A stretch of 8,781 bases of DNA from Pseudomonadota bacterium (GTDB taxonomy: Bacteria > Pseudomonadota > Alphaproteobacteria > Rhizobiales > Segnochrobactraceae): NCBI GenBank assembly GCA_023442215.1, contig JAEZMP010000644.1, positions 1-8,781 on the forward strand, in the 5' to 3' direction. Shown in pieces: positions 6,320-8,781 of this stretch. Under the pieces are notes generated by a model. It did not search any database, was not told the DNA's origin, and was given only the letters and a program-made list of their open reading frames with translations. Numbering within the stretch: the stretch's first letter is position 1; each line of letters opens with the position of its first letter. Position numbers and translations under genes: made by a program.

Positions 6320-6352
6320 GTGCCAGTTTCGATGAGTTTGATGGTGCCAGTT
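6320..6352 (+). promoter_or_regulatory. Candidate MocR operator: direct repeat of GTGCCAGTT
   Basis: GTGCCAGTT occurs exactly at 6320-6328 and again at 6344-6352, 24 bp apart start to start. Regulators of the MocR class, such as GabR, are known to bind short direct repeats next to the genes they control, so this is the natural site for the divergent regulator. If the iolE transcript starts near 6285 (from the TAGGAT element), the copies would lie at about -35 to -43 and -59 to -67, suitable for activation. The second copy also overlaps the possible -35 of the regulator gene, which would allow autorepression. Confidence 0.5.
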
Positions 6353-6432
6353 GACCGCCGCGCGGGCTGCCGCCACCATGGTCCGCCTGGACGCCGTCCC
6401 TTCGCACGGCATCGGCGGAAAGGGGCGGGAAC

Positions 6433-7926
6433 GTGCCGGAGAGCTTTCCCCTCGAAGCCCTGATGCTCGACCGCGCGGCCGCGACGCCGCTGCACCGCCA
6501 GCTCTATGCCGCGCTCAGGAGCCTGATCGAGCAGGGCGTGCTGACGGCCGGCTCGGCCCTGCCCTCCACGCGCACGCTCGCGGCCGATCTCGCCGTCGCC
6601 CGCAACACCGTCACCGCGGCCTACGACCAGCTCGGCACGGAGGGCTACGTGGCGACCCGCGTCGGCGCCCGGCCGGTGGTGGTTGATCTGCCGATCTCGG
6701 CGCTTTCCCCGGCGGAATCCGGCGCCCCGCCGCCGCCCGCCCGCGCGCTTTCCCGGCGCGGCGAACTGATGATGTCGCAGCCCGCCCATCACGGCACGCC
6801 GGGGCAGCACGCGCTCCACCCCGGAATGCCGGATGCGGCGAGCTTTCCGTTCGCGACCTGGGGCAAGCTGATCGCGCGGCGCGCCCGCTTCGCCCGCACC
6901 TCGCTGTTCGGCACCTACCACGTCACCGGCCATCCCGATCTGCGGCAGGCCATCGCCGCCTATCTCAAGACCGCGCGCGGCGTGCGCTGCACGCCGGACC
7001 AGATCGTGGTGACGACGGGCGCGCAGGCCGCTCTCGACCTGCTGGCGCGGCTTCTCGTCGATCCCGGCGAGGACGTCTGGATGGAGGAGCCCGGCTACTA
7101 TGGCGCGCAGGCCGCGTTCACCGCTGCCGGGGCGCGTCTGGTGCCCCTCGGCGTCGATGCCGACGGCTGGCAGCTCGACCTGCCGCGCCGGTCCGACGTC
7201 CGCCTCGCCTATGTCACGCCCTCCTGTCACCACCCGCTCGGTGCCACCATGCGCATGGAGCAGCGGCTCCGGCTCCTGGAGATCGCGGAGGCGCGGGAAG
7301 CCTGGATCGTGGAGGACGATTTCGACGGCGAATATCGCTTTCAGGGCCAGCCGATCCCGGCGATGCAGGGCCTCGACCGCGCCGGACGGGTGATCTATGT
7401 CGGCACCTTCGCCAAGATCCTGTTCCCGGCGCTCAGGCTCGGATTCATGGTGCTGCCGCGTGCCCTCCACGAGGGCATCGCGCGCGCGATCAGCATCACC
7501 GGCCAGTTCGCGCCGCTCATCCTGCAGGCAGCGCTCGCGGACTTCATCTCCGAGGGCCACATGGCGCGCCACCTGCGGCGGATGCGGCGCATCTATGCCG
7601 CCCGCAGGCAGGAATTCCGCCTTGCCTGCGCGGCCGAGCTCGCCGACTGGATGACGCTGATGCCAGGCGACAGCGGCATCCAGATGGTCGGCCTGCTGGC
7701 GGATGGGCTGGAGGACCGCGCCGTCGCCGCCGCCGCCCAGGCCCGTGGCGTCAACGTCTCGCCGCTTTCGATCCAGTACCGTCACGGCACACCGCGGCAG
7801 GGCCTTCTGCTCGGCTATGCCGGCGCCGACGAAGCGGCGATGTGCCGGGGCATCGCCGTGCTGCGCGAGACCTTCCGCGCCCTGTCGCCGGGCGGGGGCG
7901 ATGCGCTCAGCCGCGCACGCGCATGA
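6433..7926 (+). CDS. MocR-type transcription regulator (GntR HTH + aminotransferase-like domain)
   Basis: A 497-residue PLP-binding regulator of the MocR/PdxR/GabR class. Residues 10-80 form the GntR-type winged helix: PLHRQLYAALRSLIEQGVL, then GSALPSTRTLAADLAVARNT and GYVATRVG. A proline-rich linker (about 95-110) leads to a fold-type I aminotransferase domain with LRQAIAAYL, VTTGAQAALDLLARLL, MEEPGYYGAQ, the pyridine-contacting aspartate in IVEDDFDGEY (D295) and the Schiff-base lysine K328 in GTFAKILFPALRLGF; PRQGLLLGYAG follows near the end. The 33-residue spacing between D295 and K328 is as I recall for GabR. The start is a GTG at 6433, with a purine-rich run (6417-6430) in front. Such proteins sense PLP plus an amine or amino acid and usually regulate the neighbouring divergent operon. 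This suggests an amino-bearing ligand for the iolE operon. Family certain, ligand unknown. Confidence 0.95.
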   Translation: MPESFPLEALMLDRAAATPLHRQLYAALRSLIEQGVLTAGSALPSTRTLAADLAVARNTVTAAYDQLGTEGYVATRVGARPVVVDLPISALSPAESGAPPPPARALSRRGELMMSQPAHHGTPGQHALHPGMPDAASFPFATWGKLIARRARFARTSLFGTYHVTGHPDLRQAIAAYLKTARGVRCTPDQIVVTTGAQAALDLLARLLVDPGEDVWMEEPGYYGAQAAFTAAGARLVPLGVDADGWQLDLPRRSDVRLAYVTPSCHHPLGATMRMEQRLRLLEIAEAREAWIVEDDFDGEYRFQGQPIPAMQGLDRAGRVIYVGTFAKILFPALRLGFMVLPRALHEGIARAISITGQFAPLILQAALADFISEGHMARHLRRMRRIYAARRQEFRLACAAELADWMTLMPGDSGIQMVGLLADGLEDRAVAAAAQARGVNVSPLSIQYRHGTPRQGLLLGYAGADEAAMCRGIAVLRETFRALSPGGGDALSRARA

Positions 7927-8781
7927 CGGTGCTGCGGCCGGGGGCGGTCTCGATGCGCAGGTAGCCGGCGAACAGCCGGTCGACGTCCGGGTCGCCGGTA
8001 TCGACGAACAGGCCCTGCGGCCCGATGGTGGCGAGCTTCGAGGGCGGGGCGACGGCCGTGACGTTGGATGGGCGGATCCGGGCGAGCACTTCAGCGCTTA
8101 TTGGCTGGTTACCGCGCCCGAATAGACACCCATTGCCCCCTATGATGCCCACATGGATGCGCGCATGAGCGCTCATTGCATCCGTTCCCGCGTGCGCGTC
8201 GAGGTGGGCGAGGATGTCGGCCTCGCCGACGTCGGCGGCGACGAGGGTGCCGTCGCGGACGAGGTCGACGCCGAGGAGCGTCCCCTCGATCCCGATGGCC
8301 GCGAGCAGGCCCTGCATGGTCGAGCCCGGCCCGACGATGTGGAGCACGCCCGGCTGCATCGCCCGCGCGAGCACCCGGCAGAGCGCGGCGGTCTCCGCCT
8401 CTTCGCTCACGGGCATCGCCGCCTTGACCGGCTGGATCGCGCCGTCGAGCGGGACCCGGCCGTAGCCGAACAGCCGCGTCGCCGGCCGGCCCCGGCGCAG
8501 GCTGTCCTCGTCGATGTCGAGGATCTCGGCCTCCCGGGTCCGCGCGGCCGCCGGGTCGCCGGACAGGAAGCGCGCGGCGAGAAGCCCGGCATGGACCGGC
8601 GAGACCGCGAACACGCCGGAATACATCTTCACCCCCGCCGGAATGCCGACGACCGGCACCCGCGTGCCGACGACCGAGGCGACGTCGCGGGCGGTGCCGT
8701 CGCCGCCGGCGAACAGGATGAGGTCGACGCCCTCGTCGAGGAAACGGGCAACGGCGGCACGGGTCTCCGCGGCCCCGGTGA
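7907..8781 (-). CDS. ATP-NAD kinase/AcoX-like protein, 5' end beyond window
   Basis: Member of the ATP-NAD kinase superfamily in its AcoX-like branch; about 290 residues are visible and the N-terminus lies past the right edge. The hallmark nucleotide motif is present as LFAGGDGTARDV (decoded from about 8695-8735), followed by VPVVGIPAGVKMYSGVFAVSP, the branch-specific stretch, then IVGPGSTMQGLL and LLGVDLV. A second conserved region reads GGNGCLFGRGNQPIS. AcoX proteins are often found near acetoin or other thiamine-dependent dehydrogenase genes, and their precise reaction is not settled, so I give no enzyme name. The apparent internal start at 8659 is a GTG inside the conserved core and is not the true start. 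The gene converges on the MocR-type regulator and overlaps its end by 20 bp; nothing links it functionally to the cyclitol operon. A stretch around 8072-8180 has codon use unlike the rest of the gene. Confidence 0.85.
   Translation of the reverse strand, partial: TGAAETRAAVARFLDEGVDLILFAGGDGTARDVASVVGTRVPVVGIPAGVKMYSGVFAVSPVHAGLLAARFLSGDPAAARTREAEILDIDEDSLRRGRPATRLFGYGRVPLDGAIQPVKAAMPVSEEAETAALCRVLARAMQPGVLHIVGPGSTMQGLLAAIGIEGTLLGVDLVRDGTLVAADVGEADILAHLDAHAGTDAMSAHARIHVGIIGGNGCLFGRGNQPISAEVLARIRPSNVTAVAPPSKLATIGPQGLFVDTGDPDVDRLFAGYLRIETAPGRSTVMRVRG

Larger units (their letters stand above)
6249..6432. promoter_or_regulatory. Divergent promoter/operator region between iolE and mocR-type gene
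   Basis: This 184-bp gap is the longest non-coding stretch in the window and must hold the promoters of both divergent units. For iolE the best minus-strand -10 is TAGGAT (6297-6292, 4 of 6 to consensus) with no recognisable -35 (CTCGCG at 17-bp spacing), the pattern of an activator-dependent promoter. For the regulator, TTGACC (6351-6356) is a fair -35 with a weak CACCAT-like -10 17 bp on. Promoter positions are guesses from consensus matching. Confidence 0.6.

Noticed and set aside
6321..6350. Two TGGCAC matches on the minus strand resembling a sigma-54 -24 element
   Set aside because: Neither is followed at the right distance by the -12 GC element (TTGC or similar). They are the reverse complement of the direct repeat, better explained as regulator half-sites.
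6371..6381. CGCCACCATGG before the regulator, resembling a eukaryotic translation start context
   Set aside because: Coincidental in a bacterial intergenic region; the ATG is not in frame with a supported gene.
6295..7785. Long minus-strand open frame (496 codons) opposite the MocR-type regulator
   Set aside because: It is antisense to a clearly conserved gene, rich in Arg, His, Gly and Ala as expected of a GC-rich shadow frame, and shows no recognisable domain.

Overview
The window is about 70% G+C, with codons strongly biased to G or C in the third position. It looks like a chromosomal segment of an alphaproteobacterium, probably of the rhizobial order, but that is a judgement from composition and gene content only. 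Coding is dense: eight protein genes and no intergenic gap longer than 184 bp. I see no rRNA, tRNA, CRISPR array, insertion sequence or phage gene.

Positions 1-6248 are read leftward as one apparent operon. In transcription order it runs: an IolE/MocC-type inosose dehydratase (5349-6248), a ChbG/YdjC-type carbohydrate deacetylase (4412-5338), then a CUT2-type sugar ABC importer made of a periplasmic binding protein (3340-4326), a permease (2046-3170) and a single-domain ATPase (1219-2046), and finally a Gfo/Idh/MocA oxidoreductase that runs off the left edge (1-1112). Two junctions are tightly coupled: iolE to the deacetylase (10 bp) and permease to ATPase (TGATG overlap). The three looser junctions all carry strong GC-rich hairpins, so transcript abundance is probably tuned gene by gene.

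A MocR-type regulator (GntR helix-turn-helix fused to an aminotransferase-like domain, 6433-7926) is divergent from iolE. The 184-bp region between them carries an exact 9-bp direct repeat and a separate LacI-like hyphenated palindrome, both candidate operators. The regulator's 3' end overlaps by 20 bp the 3' end of a convergent AcoX/ATP-NAD-kinase-like gene (7907-8781), which is cut by the right edge.

Read together, the locus looks like an import-and-degradation system for an inositol-like cyclitol or derived sugar. The family roster (MocA-like oxidoreductase, MocC-like dehydratase, sugar-binding protein, MocR-type regulator) parallels the rhizopine (moc) catabolism genes. The extra deacetylase suggests an N-acetylated or otherwise acylated substrate. 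That assignment is inference; the sequence supports the families, not the substrate.
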